Part shown: positions 28,101 to 36,900 of the stretch, in pieces | Layout: each line of letters starts with the position of its first letter | Position numbering within the stretch: the stretch's first letter is position 1 | NCBI GenBank assembly: GCA_049515555.1 | Contig: JBEKTY010000025.1 | Location: forward strand, 5,370 to 69,369 | Reading direction: 5' to 3' | From: JBEKTY01 sp049515555 | Lineage (GTDB): Bacteria; Planctomycetota; Planctomycetia; Pirellulales; Thermoguttaceae | Length of the DNA stretch: 64,000 nt | Notes under the pieces: generated by a model | What the model saw: only the letters and a program-made list of their open reading frames with translations | Told to the model about the DNA's origin: nothing | Database searches by the model: none | Program-made: the position numbers and the translations under genes

Positions 28101-29287
28101 TCGCCGGCCGCGGCGGCGGTCACGGGCACGCCGTGGTCGCCGCCCCAGTTGGCCGTCGGGCCGCTGTCCCACGGCGCGCTGCCGGCGTTGGCCGCCCAAC
28201 CCTTCAGACGCAGGCCGATCCCGCGGTGCCACAGGCCGCGCGTGGTGTACGTGCCGGGCGGCACGGGCTGGCCCGGCGTGCGCCAGTTCATCGTGCCGAG
28301 GCCGTCCCAGGTGATTTCCTGTCGCCCCTTCCTGCGGAACGAGCCGCCCAGAAGCTGGCTGACCACCGCGCCCCCGGCGTCGAGCACTTGCAGCGAGACG
28401 TAACCGTCTTCCGGCATCGTGAAGGTGATGTCCTTCAGGCCCCTGCGCTTCGTGGTCTTCGCCAAGCCGCTCCAGTCGATCGACGGCACGCCCTGGACCA
28501 TGCGGACGGGCAGCTCGCGGGCGTCGGCCAGTCGCAGCGGGCGCGGCGTCACGTTCCCCTTCGGCTCCAGCGTGGCAATGCCCCAGCACGACGCCGCCAT
28601 GAACGTGAAGACGCGATCCGGCACCACCCCCGCTTTGAACAGGTCCTTGATCGTCGCCCGGCCCTCGCTGCCGACGGTGAAATTAGGCTCGACCGTCATG
28701 ACCAGCTTGCCGCCCGGCGCGGGCGGCCGCCCGTCCGCCGTCAGAAGGCCCCAAGGGATGGCGATCTCCTGCACGTAGCCCTTGCCGTCGGCATTTTTCA
28801 GAAAGGCCTGCCGGGCGCCGACATTCTTGGCGTCTTTGATCGTGCCGGCCTTGAAGTCGGTGCCCCGCTCGACGAAGATCACGTCGTGGCCGTCGCGGTC
28901 GCGCCAGCAGGTGAAATGGTTCCCGCGCTCCTGCGGCGCCCCGGCCGCGGTGATCGTGCGGAACTGCAGGCAATCGCCCTGGAAGCCGTACGAGCCGGCC
29001 ACCTGGCCCGGATTGTTCATCGGCGTCTCGTCGATCCAGCGGGCCAACACGTAGAAGAACCGGGCATCGTACATGGCGTGGACCCACACGGCGAGCTTGT
29101 CGCGCTGATGCTCGACGTCGCCGCAGCAAAAGATGCCGCCGGATAAGTCCCAGTCGTCGCACTTGCCGTCTACGGCGACCGGGCCCGGGGCCGGCAACAC
29201 CGAAAGCCCCAGGTTCTCGGTTTCGGTCGCCCGGGCGGCCGGCGTCAAAACCAGAAGAAGCAACACGGCGGTGAGGTATCGTAGCAT
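25166..29287 (-). CDS. Giant secreted CBM9-like / FlgD-Ig / NHL-propeller protein
   Basis: 1373 residues from ATG 29287, which puts the signal peptide MLRYLTAVLLLLVLTPAARA first with GGAG upstream. Residues ~30-240 are CBM9/DOMON-like (VAVDGKCDDWD... opening). About 285-350 is a FlgD-type Ig domain (EDGYVSLQVLDAGGAVV...PVPPGTYTTRGLWH). The centre is a long beta-propeller of NHL or PQQ-like character (GIAVDAEGSIYVAVREPDNQVKVF, GIAVDPAGKVWVTEADWFPKRISVWD). The C-terminus has a second CBM9-like module (YLSWDVRDATPWL...GDTVDFQLGTDP). No catalytic residues are recognisable. Probably a polysaccharide-binding partner for the lyase encoded 18 nt downstream; the role is inference. Confidence 0.75.
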   Translation of the reverse strand: MLRYLTAVLLLLVLTPAARATETENLGLSVLPAPGPVAVDGKCDDWDLSGGIFCCGDVEHQRDKLAVWVHAMYDARFFYVLARWIDETPMNNPGQVAGSYGFQGDCLQFRTITAAGAPQERGNHFTCWRDRDGHDVIFVERGTDFKAGTIKDAKNVGARQAFLKNADGKGYVQEIAIPWGLLTADGRPPAPGGKLVMTVEPNFTVGSEGRATIKDLFKAGVVPDRVFTFMAASCWGIATLEPKGNVTPRPLRLADARELPVRMVQGVPSIDWSGLAKTTKRRGLKDITFTMPEDGYVSLQVLDAGGAVVSQLLGGSFRRKGRQEITWDGLGTMNWRTPGQPVPPGTYTTRGLWHRGIGLRLKGWAANAGSAPWDSGPTANWGGDHGVPVTAAAAGERVFLGWSGAEAGKALLACDLEGNVLWKNSRQGMAGAELVAVDGDKVYAANWGTEQGNYLYRLDAATGAYAQWAGGTPDLTLGDLLPDAAGRPNRIDGLAAGHGELYLSLSSKRLRREQVTHWRAVLERLKRGDDAGFRLWDKLDAGTRERAQRWLDGQGPEEEGLKAPNYYTPDVRDAVIGAMNDALQGGSPHGAGGTSPESPAAANRRRLEAAFPAEIVKLQADAVAVVDAAARKLLHCWPIPQPGQLCVAARPWVYVVSGGTSVVALDTVTGRSRTLVAGLRNATGIAVDAEGSIYVAVREPDNQVKVFTPGGQALRTIGRRGGRRLLGPWQADGMAFAQGIAVDPAGKVWVTEADWFPKRISVWDAGTGKFAREFFGPTTYGAVGGAIDPLDPGIMAGMGCEWRLDPHTGRAACSSVITRDGMQNSRFALGSNGRLYLAVAPGWAYDASDVRIFERLPDGQYKLRAMFQFQGRDQACRTTYWADENGDGRRQPGEVTAVNADLHFSGWYMQLAPDLTIYAGKRQLRTVGFTACGAPKYDLAHPVQMPEAGLGSADGRRLLTTGAYGEDSAWMICYDIASERKLWSYPDNFVGVHGSHKACPPAEGMVRGSFGPCGTAKLPPPVGNVWVLATNVGEWHIITEDGLYLTRLFQGDPMQVRWPEKAAAGAVMDDTPPGMGGEDFGGSICATADGRLFLQAGKTGFWNLEVVGLDTVRPLAGSAVSLSAQDVREAERLRGQIMQQAVGVKKLAVRKRTAQISGNFDADIPDAEVIAFAKQPSAEVRAKAAWDERCLYLSWDVRDATPWLNAATLPEQMYLCGDTVDFQLGTDPAADKNRDEAARGDLRLSIGSFHGQPTAVLYRRVSDVKKPKHFSSGITKDYPMDYVDVVADARIKVGVRPGSGYGVTATIPLAVLGLRPREGLVLKADFGVTHGGPDNQRTRLRTYWNNQETGIVDDAVFELKMTPRNWGEIEFKP

Positions 29288-29507
29288 GGCAGGCTCCGGG
29301 AGGAATGGTGGGAGGCATGGTGGGAGGGACACGCGGCCGGCGCTGCGGCATCGCCCCGTTTCTCCAGGGTACTGTCCACGCCGGCGAAATCAAGGGGCAA
29401 AGGGTCGAAAACCGAGACTTTAGCTCGTCGCGCGGGCGCTGTTGACCTTGCCGATTACGCCCGGCCGGGGCTTAACATGAGGGGGACCAAGGGTTACATT
29501 CAAGGGA

Positions 29508-29670
29508 ATGAGCGAAAAGTCCGAATTCGGAAGGGGTTTCGACCGCACCAACCTCCAGCAGATGCGGGCCTTCTATCTTGCCTACCCGATTTTGGACGCA
29601 GTGCGTCCAGAATTGTCTTGGACCCACTATCGGCTCCTCCTTCGGGTGGAAAAGCTTGAGGCGCGAAAAA
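29508..29670 (+). pseudogene. Remnant of a DUF1016 (YhcG-type) nuclease gene
   Basis: The frame reads EFGRGFDRTNLQQMRAFYLA, then PELSWTHYRLLLRVEKLEARK, the conserved N-terminal core of the DUF1016 PDDEXK nuclease family. Both the true N-terminus and the whole nuclease domain are missing. The frame happens to run into the following DUF1559-like gene, but that gene has its own start and ribosome site. A hairpin built on AACGGGC/GCCCGTT lies between them (about 29735-29770). Confidence 0.65.
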
Positions 29671-29798
29671 GGGGAACGCCCATGATTGATATTGAGGTCG
29701 CAAAACGATATGCCGGGAGAATAACGTTCCCGACGAACGGGCCCCCGACCACCGGTGGGTGCCCGTTTGTAGCGCGGCGAGCCTTTGGAGCGATTGCT

Positions 29799-30527
29799 AT
29801 GCCTGGTATTCCTAAAACGTGTTCGGCGTCCTTCCGAGCGGGCCGAATTCGCATCTGGCTGTTGATCGCGGGTGCTTTAATGGTCTGCGTGCTCGCCGCG
29901 CTACTGGCGGTAGCCTGCCAGCGCCGGCTGGCCGACAGCAACGCCCACGCCTGCTATGCCAACCTGTTCCAGATCGATTGGTGCTTAAATACCTACTATT
30001 TGAAGCATTCAACCTACCCGCCGCCCCCTGGCGAACCCGCAACCGCCCCGGCGGCAAGTTGGCGGGCTCTGGCGGTCGGCGCGGTTGACGCCGGCTTTAC
30101 TTACAACGTCCGCGAAGCGTGGGATGGCCCTCACAACCGACGACTGATACGCTCTGGCGACGGCAGTATTTTCTGGTGCCCTAGAGCCCTCGGTACCGTG
30201 AATCGCACCGGAAAGACGCCCTACTTGGCCGTTGTGGGCGCCGGTACGGTCTGGTCCGAGGTCCGTTTAGGGCACATCCGCGATCCCGAAACGGCCGTGC
30301 CAGACAAGATCATCGTCATCGAGGTCCCGCATTCCGACGTTTATTGGACCGAGCCCCGCGATCTTTCGATGGATGAAGCGATCGAGCTCTACCGGCGCGA
30401 AAACGGATTCAAAGACGGCCGCCATCCGCACGGACTCCATTACCTCACCGCAGGCGGGCAGGTGCACAGCTTCGACGAGATCAGCAGCGTCGAAGAATTT
30501 GCGAGCCTCCTAAAAGCCGCCCAGTAG
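29799..30527 (+). CDS. DUF1559-like protein with N-terminal membrane helix
   Basis: 242 residues from ATG 29799 (GGAG 8 nt upstream). One hydrophobic helix (IWLLIAGALMVCVLAALLAVA) follows a basic N-terminus, then CYANLFQIDWCLNTYYLKHSTYPPP. That spacing resembles the prepilin-like DUF1559 proteins, which are greatly expanded in Planctomycetes. Also typical are SWRALAVGAVDAGFTYNV, the FWCPRA cysteine, the Y-LAVVG-GT segment, and the late KDGRHPHGLHYLTAGGQVHSF. The classical GFTLIE prepilin cleavage motif is absent. Function unknown. It interrupts the polysaccharide block. Confidence 0.65.
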   Translation: MPGIPKTCSASFRAGRIRIWLLIAGALMVCVLAALLAVACQRRLADSNAHACYANLFQIDWCLNTYYLKHSTYPPPPGEPATAPAASWRALAVGAVDAGFTYNVREAWDGPHNRRLIRSGDGSIFWCPRALGTVNRTGKTPYLAVVGAGTVWSEVRLGHIRDPETAVPDKIIVIEVPHSDVYWTEPRDLSMDEAIELYRRENGFKDGRHPHGLHYLTAGGQVHSFDEISSVEEFASLLKAAQ

Positions 30528-30900
30528 CGGCTGAACAGGAGAAGCCGCGGGTTAGAACCCAAGGCCGCCATCACGGCATCGCTACGCGACGGGGGGCTGG
30601 AGTTCCGGGCTGACTTCCGGGATAATCTCCCGGGGTGGCAAGGCCGGCGTTTCAGGCGATTGCGGCAGAGAAAAGACGTGCCGCCGCCATCCGCCCCCCG
30701 TTGTGGCCGGTCTGCGACCGAGCCACACCGCCGATTTGAAGGTCTCCCGAGCCCGGAGGCCTCCGGTCGGGCCACGGCGGTCTCCCGAGCCCGGAGACCT
30801 GCGGTCGGGACACGGCGGGGTCGGGAGACCCGCGCCGAACTGTGGTCCGAGCGCTTGTATAATCGGTCGATCAACGGAAAAGTAAAGCGAGGAGAGATCA
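30528..30900. other. Intergenic region with tandem repeats upstream of the GH2 gene
   Basis: Contains the motif TTGTGGCCGGTCTGCGACC (seen again near 63674 with one change) at about 30700-30718. Two tandem 38-nt units begin GGTCTCCCGAGCCCGGAG (30741-30778 and 30779-30816), followed by an inverted partial copy GGTCGGGAGACC. The downstream end carries a -10 box and a ribosome site for the next gene. Confidence 0.6.
30858..30863 (+). promoter_or_regulatory. Possible -10 box for the GH2 gene
   Basis: A perfect TATAAT, 38 nt before the ATG at 30901, with a strong GAGGAGA ribosome site at about 30889-30896. No good -35 hexamer at the right distance (CCGAAC at 17 nt). Confidence 0.4.
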
Positions 30901-33849
30901 ATGAATAAGCGATTGGCGGCCGCGGCGCTGCTGTTCTGTCTGGCTATTGCCTGGCCGCTGGAGGCCCAAGATCTGCCCGCGGCAACCTCGATCACGTCGC
31001 TGGACGGGCAGTGGCTGCTGGCCATAGATCCGCAGGACGTGGGCCGCGAGCAGAAGTGGTTCGCCAAGGAGCCCGTCGCCGCGGCGAAGCCGGCCCGGGT
31101 GCCGTGGATCATGCAGGGGACCTTTCCCGGCTATCATGGGGTCGCCTGGTATTGGCGCGATTTCACGGCCCCCAAGCTTACGGGCGAGGCGGTCCGCTAC
31201 CTGTTGCGATTCTGGGCCGTGGATTACAAGGCCGACGTCTGGCTCAACGGCGCGGCGCTCGGCGGTCACGAAGGCGGTGAAACCCCGTTCGTGCTGGACG
31301 CCTCGCAGGCCATCCGCCCCGGGCAGAGCAATCGGCTGGCCGTGCGAGTGCTCAATCCCACGCATCAGGCCATCGACGGAATCGTACTCAACGAAACGCC
31401 CCATCGCAACAAGGTGCTTCCCTACGGTCCGGGCAGCGCCTGGGACCAGGGCGGGATCATGGATTCGGTGGAACTGATGGTGACGCCCACCGTGCGGATC
31501 GGCGACCTGCTGGTGCGGCCGGACTGGAAGACGGGCGTCATCGCCGTGCAGGCCACGATCGACAATGCAACCGGCGATGCCACGGCCGGCCGCCTGGAGC
31601 TGACCGCTGGCCCGGCGTCTGCGGGCCAGACCCTGGCCGCCGCCCGACTCGACTGCCCGTTGCCGCCGGGGCCAAGCGTGGTCCAGTCGCAGTTGCGCCT
31701 GGACAAACCGAAGCTGTGGGAGCTGAGCGACCCGTTCCTGTACCGCGTCACGGCGCGGATCAGCCGGCCGGGATCGGGCCTGTTCGACGAGCAGAGCGTG
31801 CGCTGCGGCTTTCGCGATTTCCGGTTCGAGAAGGGGGCCTTCCGGCTCAACGGCCGGCGGATCTACCTGCGATGCTCGCACACGGGCAACTGCTGCCCCA
31901 TCGGCCTGGAGATGCCGCACGACCCCGATTTCCTCCGCCGCGACCTGATCAACGCCAAGGCCATGCGCTTCAACGCCATCCGCTTCATTTCCGGCGTTGC
32001 CAAACGTTACCAGTTGGACCTCTGCGACGAGATCGGCCTGATGGTCTACGAGGAGCCTTATGCCGCGTGGTGCATGTCCGATTCACCGCAGTTCGCCCGG
32101 CGCTACGACGAATCGGTGCTGGGCATGGTGCTCCGCGACCGCAACCACGCCAGCGTCACCATGTGGGGCTTGCTCAACGAAACCGGCGACGGACCCGTCT
32201 TTCGCCACGCCCTAAGCCTGCTGCCGCGCCTGCGCGAGCGGGACGACTCGCGGATAGTCATGCTCAACAGCGGGCGATTTGACAACCAGGGCGGCACAGT
32301 GGCGGGAATCGCTACCGGCTCGCTCAGCAATCCGGGCTCGACAACGTGGGAAGACGTGTTGGGCGATAAACATCCATATCAAGCGGTGCCCCATACGGCG
32401 GGCGTCATCCAGACGCTGCGGACGCTGGGCGACAACGGCAAACCGCTGTTCATATCCGAGTACGGCATCGGCAGCGCCGTGGACCTGCTGCGCGTCGTCC
32501 GGCTTTACGAGCAGGCCGGCCACGGCGACGCCGAGGACGCGCAGTTTTATCGCCACCAGAGAGACCGCTTTGCGGCCGACTGGCAGCGGTGGAAAATGTC
32601 GGAGGTCTTCGATCGACCGGAAGACTTTTTCGCCCAGAGCAACGCGCGGATGGCGGCCCAGCGGCTGCTGGGCTTGAATGCGATCCGCGCCAATCCCAAG
32701 GTGGTCGGCCATAGCCTTACCGGCACCGTGGACCAGGGCATGACGGGCGAAGGGCTGTGGACGACCTTTCGCGAATTGAAGCCGGGCACGGCCGACGCCC
32801 TCTTCGACGGCTGGGCGCCGCTCCGCTGGTGCTTGTTCGTCGAGCCCGCCAACGCCTATCGCCGCACGCCCCTGCGGCTGGAAGCCTGCCTGGCCAACGA
32901 AGACGTCCTGCGGCCGGGCCAATACCCGGTGCGGCTTGAGGTGGTCGGGCCCGACACGGCCCGCGCCTGGCAGAAAACGCTCACGCTGACCATCCCCGAA
33001 ACCAAGGGCCAGAGCGAGCCGCCGATGGTGCTGCCGGTGCTCGATGAGCCGCTGGCGATCGACGGCCCGGCGGGAAAGTACCGCTTCTCGGCAACTTTCC
33101 AGCAGGGCGCCGCGGCGGCGGGCGAGACGATCGAGTTCTACGTCGCCGATCCGGCCCCGGCGGCCAGCATCGACACGGAAGTCGTCGTGTGGGGCGACGA
33201 TGCCGGACTACGGCAATGGCTTGCCGGACACGGCATTCGCAGCCGGTCCTTATCGGCGACGGCCCCGACCGGGCGAGAGCTGATACTGGCCACGGCCAGC
33301 CCGCCGGCCCCGGGTGGGGCCGTCGTCTTCCGCGAATTGGCGCGGCGCATCGCCCGGGGCGCCACGGTCGTCTTTCTCTCGCCGGCCGTCTTCGGCCAGG
33401 GCAACCACCGGACCGCCTGGCTGCCGCTGGCCAGGAAAGGCGACTTCGCCGAGCTGCCTTCGTGGTTGTATCATAAAGACGAGTGGGCCAAGCGACATCC
33501 GATCTTCGAGGGCCTGCCGGCCGGAGGCTTGATGGACTACACGTTCTACCGCGAGCTGATCCCCAACGCCGCCTTTACCGATCTCGATCCGCCGGCCGAA
33601 GCCGTGGCCGCGGGGATCAATGCCGCTTGCGGTTATTCCTCGGGATTGCTGGTGGCGGTGTATCCGCTGGGCGCCGGCCAGTTCGTCTTGAACAGTCTGC
33701 GAATCCGCGAGCACCTCTCGCGGCACCCGGCCGCCGATCGCCTGCTCCTGAACATGCTTCGCTATGCCGCCGGCAAGACGCGGGGGCCCCTGGCCGAGCT
33801 GCCCCCGGACTTCGACGCCCAGTTACAATCCCTGGGATACAAGGAATGA
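30901..33849 (+). CDS. Glycoside hydrolase family 2 enzyme, secreted
   Basis: 982 residues with a signal peptide (LAAAALLFCLAIAWPLEA). Domain order: GH2 sugar-binding jelly roll (RYLLRFWAVDYKADVWLNGAA), Ig-like domain, then the catalytic barrel with FRLNGRRIYLRCS and the acid/base Glu in VTMWGLLNETG (about residue 427). The nucleophile Glu is in FISEYGIG (about 519). The C-terminal ~330 residues add an Ig-like domain and a glutamine-amidotransferase-like fold region (VVVWGDDAGLRQWL...GATVVFLSPAVF). Substrate (beta-galactoside, -mannoside or -glucuronide) cannot be decided from motifs alone. Same strand as the GH9 gene, 120 nt apart. Confidence 0.9.
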   Translation: MNKRLAAAALLFCLAIAWPLEAQDLPAATSITSLDGQWLLAIDPQDVGREQKWFAKEPVAAAKPARVPWIMQGTFPGYHGVAWYWRDFTAPKLTGEAVRYLLRFWAVDYKADVWLNGAALGGHEGGETPFVLDASQAIRPGQSNRLAVRVLNPTHQAIDGIVLNETPHRNKVLPYGPGSAWDQGGIMDSVELMVTPTVRIGDLLVRPDWKTGVIAVQATIDNATGDATAGRLELTAGPASAGQTLAAARLDCPLPPGPSVVQSQLRLDKPKLWELSDPFLYRVTARISRPGSGLFDEQSVRCGFRDFRFEKGAFRLNGRRIYLRCSHTGNCCPIGLEMPHDPDFLRRDLINAKAMRFNAIRFISGVAKRYQLDLCDEIGLMVYEEPYAAWCMSDSPQFARRYDESVLGMVLRDRNHASVTMWGLLNETGDGPVFRHALSLLPRLRERDDSRIVMLNSGRFDNQGGTVAGIATGSLSNPGSTTWEDVLGDKHPYQAVPHTAGVIQTLRTLGDNGKPLFISEYGIGSAVDLLRVVRLYEQAGHGDAEDAQFYRHQRDRFAADWQRWKMSEVFDRPEDFFAQSNARMAAQRLLGLNAIRANPKVVGHSLTGTVDQGMTGEGLWTTFRELKPGTADALFDGWAPLRWCLFVEPANAYRRTPLRLEACLANEDVLRPGQYPVRLEVVGPDTARAWQKTLTLTIPETKGQSEPPMVLPVLDEPLAIDGPAGKYRFSATFQQGAAAAGETIEFYVADPAPAASIDTEVVVWGDDAGLRQWLAGHGIRSRSLSATAPTGRELILATASPPAPGGAVVFRELARRIARGATVVFLSPAVFGQGNHRTAWLPLARKGDFAELPSWLYHKDEWAKRHPIFEGLPAGGLMDYTFYRELIPNAAFTDLDPPAEAVAAGINAACGYSSGLLVAVYPLGAGQFVLNSLRIREHLSRHPAADRLLLNMLRYAAGKTRGPLAELPPDFDAQLQSLGYKE

Positions 33850-33881
33850 CGTAACCTAGCGGCCCCTGAGCCCGAGGACCT

Positions 33882-33966
33882 TAATCACAAAGGACAGACT
33901 TGTAGGGTGGGTCGAGCGTTAGCGAGCCCCACCAAGATCCGCGAACAACTAATCACAAAGGACAGA
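33882..33966. repeat. 17-nt direct repeats flanking a palindromic element, duplicating a Shine-Dalgarno
   Basis: TAATCACAAAGGACAGA occurs at 33882-33898 and again at 33950-33966. The 51 nt between them contain a copy of the TAGGGTGGGTCGAGCG...CGAGCCCCACC palindrome. The second copy's AAGGA precedes the ATG at 33970, so the ribosome site has been duplicated by the insertion. Confidence 0.85.
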
Positions 33967-33969
33967 TCA

Positions 33970-36900
33970 ATGAAAAAGCAGACGCCGTGGGTTGTGGCCA
34001 TGTCAATGTTGATCGTGGGCGGGACGCTAAGGGCCCAGGAGACCAGGAAGGAGGTGGTATTCGACGGCGCTCAGAAGGGCGAGACGCCCAACATGGGTTG
34101 GACCAATGCCCCCTCGGGCAAGGCCACGATCGCCGCCCAGGAGAAGGAAGTCCGCCGGCCCGGCCGGAAGACAGTGGAGTTCCACGCCGCGGGCCGGGAA
34201 TACATGGGCAGCGGCTGGAACTGGTTCGGCTGGTATCCGGCTGACGCCGGCACCGACATCTCCGGCTACAAGAACCTGAGTTTCTGGGCGAAAGTAACCG
34301 GCGACAAGAAGCCCAGCCAGCTTTCGGCGGCGCTGAAGTCCAATGACGGTAAGTTGAGCGAGGCCGACGATCTGCTGCAGCGCTGTCCCGACCTGCTGGA
34401 CGGCAAGTGGCACGAGATCGTGATCCCCATCAAGGACCTCGACAGCAAGAACGTTTTGAACAAGGCCAAGGTATGGGAGATCCAGTTCAACACCTGGTCG
34501 CAGGACGAGATCAACTTCAGTCTGTTCGTCGACCAGATCGGGTTCGAGGGCGCGAGCGAGAAGGCAAGCCAGCCGGCTGCCAGCCAGCCGGCCACGCCGG
34601 CGGCCCAAGTCGCCGGGCGGGTGGGCATCAAGAAGGAGGTGGTGTTCGACGGCGATCAGAAGGGCGAGACGCCCAACATGGGTTGGACCAACGCCCCGTC
34701 GGGCAAAGCCACCATCGCCGCCCAGGAGAAGCAAGTCCGCCGGCCCGGCCGGAAGACGGTGGAGTTCCACGCCGCGGGCCGAGAGTACATGGGCAGCGGC
34801 TGGAACTGGTTCGGCTGGTACCCGGCCGATTCCGGTACCGACATTTCCGGCTACAAGAACCTGAGCTTCTGGGCGAGAGTGACCGGCGACAAGAAGCCCA
34901 GCCAGCTTTCGGCGGCGCTGAAGTCCAATGACAATAAGCTGAGCGAGGCCGACGATCTGCTGCAGCGCTGTCCCGACCTGCTGGACGGCAAGTGGCACGA
35001 GATCGTGATCCCCATCAAGGACCTTGACAGCAAGAACGCTTTGAACAAGGCCAAGGTATGGGAGATCCAGTTCAACACCTGGTCGCAGGACGACATCAAC
35101 TTCAGCCTGTTCGTGGATGAGATCGGCTTCGACGGCGCGAGCGAGAAGGCCAGCCAGCCTGCCGCCAGCCAGCCTGAGGCCAGCCGGGCGGCCGAGCCGG
35201 CCGCACAGATTTCCGAGCCGGTTCAAGTGGCCGAGCCGCTTCAGGTTGCGGCAGCGGCCCGCAAGCCTGTCGCCGCCGGATCGTCTGCGGCCATCAGCGA
35301 GCAGATCATGGTTGACCAGTTCGGCTTCCGGCCGCAAAGCGCGAAGATCGTCATTTTCGCCAGCCCGCAGCGGGGGCAGAATGCCGGCACGAAGTATACG
35401 CCGCCCGCCAAAGCGAGCGTTTGCCGCGAGCGGGGCGGGGCAACGGTTCTCACGGTCGATCTCCAGCCGTGGGGCGGCGGCAAGACCGACCAGACCTCCG
35501 GCGACAAGGTGTGGTATGCCGACATCACGGCCTTGCAGGCGCCGGGGGCCTACTACGTCTACGATGCCCAGAATCGCGTGCGCTCTTACGGTTTCCGCAT
35601 CGCCGACAACGTGTACCTGCCGGTGCTGAAGGCGGCCGTGCGGGCCTACTTCTACCAGCGTTGCGGCGGCGACGTTCCCCAAGCCAACGGCGGCACCTGG
35701 CATCACCCGGCGTGCCACCTTGCGGCGGGGCAAGACAGGGCCGCGCAGCTCTATATCGACGGCCGGACCAGGGGCCAACCCCGCGACGTCCACGGCGGCT
35801 GGCACGACGCCGGCGACTACAACAAGTACGTGCCCTTCACCATGGACGTGGTGGTCCCGCTGCTGATGGCCTACGAGCTCAACCCGTCGGCCTTCGGCGA
35901 CGACTGGAACATCCCCGAGTCGGGCAACGCGGTCCCCGATATCCTCGACGAAGTGCGCTGGGAGTGCGACTGGCTGCTGCGGATGCAAATGCCCGACGGA
36001 TCGGTCTGCAACCGCGTCACCGAGCGCACGAGCAAGTCGGGTGTCACGCCCGACAAAGACTCGCAGCACGAGCGGTACTACACGCAGCCGACGAGCTGGG
36101 CCACGGCCACCTGCGCCGCGAACCTGGCCTGTTTCTCGCGGGTGATCGGCAAGTTTCCCAGCCAGGCGGCGTATGCCCGCACCTGCCGCGCCGCGGCCGA
36201 GAAGGCCTGGGCCTGGCTCGAGCAGCATCCGGACATGATGCCGGCCGACGGCACGGACCACGGGCGGCCCAGCGAGGCGGCCGACGCTGCTTGCGACAAC
36301 GGCCGCCCGGGCGACGTCGAGCGCCGCGTGGCCGCCGCCCTCCAACTGTGGCTCCTGGACCCGCAGCCCAAGTACGAAACCTTCTTCAAGCGGTGGCGCA
36401 AGGACGTGCTCCTGCCCAGTTTCGTGGACTACGCCCTCTCCCGCAAGGCCGATCCGGCACTGGTCGGCGAGGTCCGCACGGCGCTTCAGAAGTTCCTCAA
36501 CGACCTGGTGACCGGCCCCTACAAGTCGCACGCCGACGCCTACCTGGCGTACCTTCCGGGCTACTGGTGGGGCTGCAACCAGACGAAGTCGGAATACGGC
36601 TACCGGGCCATGTTCGCCGTGAAACTCGGCGTGAATCCGGCCGAAGACGGCCTGTGCCGCGCCGCCGCCGAAGACTACCTGCACTACCTGCACGGCCGCA
36701 ATCCGCTGTGCCAGGTGTATCTGACCAACATGGGCCCCAAGGGCGCGGCGGCCGGCGCGGGCAAGAGCATCATGCGGCCCTTCCACACCTGGTTCGCCGA
36801 GAAGAGCCCCTGGTCTGGCCCCAACTCGCTGGGCCCGGCGCCGGGCCTGCTGGCGGGCGGGCCCAACTCCGCCATCGGCGACGCGGGGGCCCCGGGCTGG

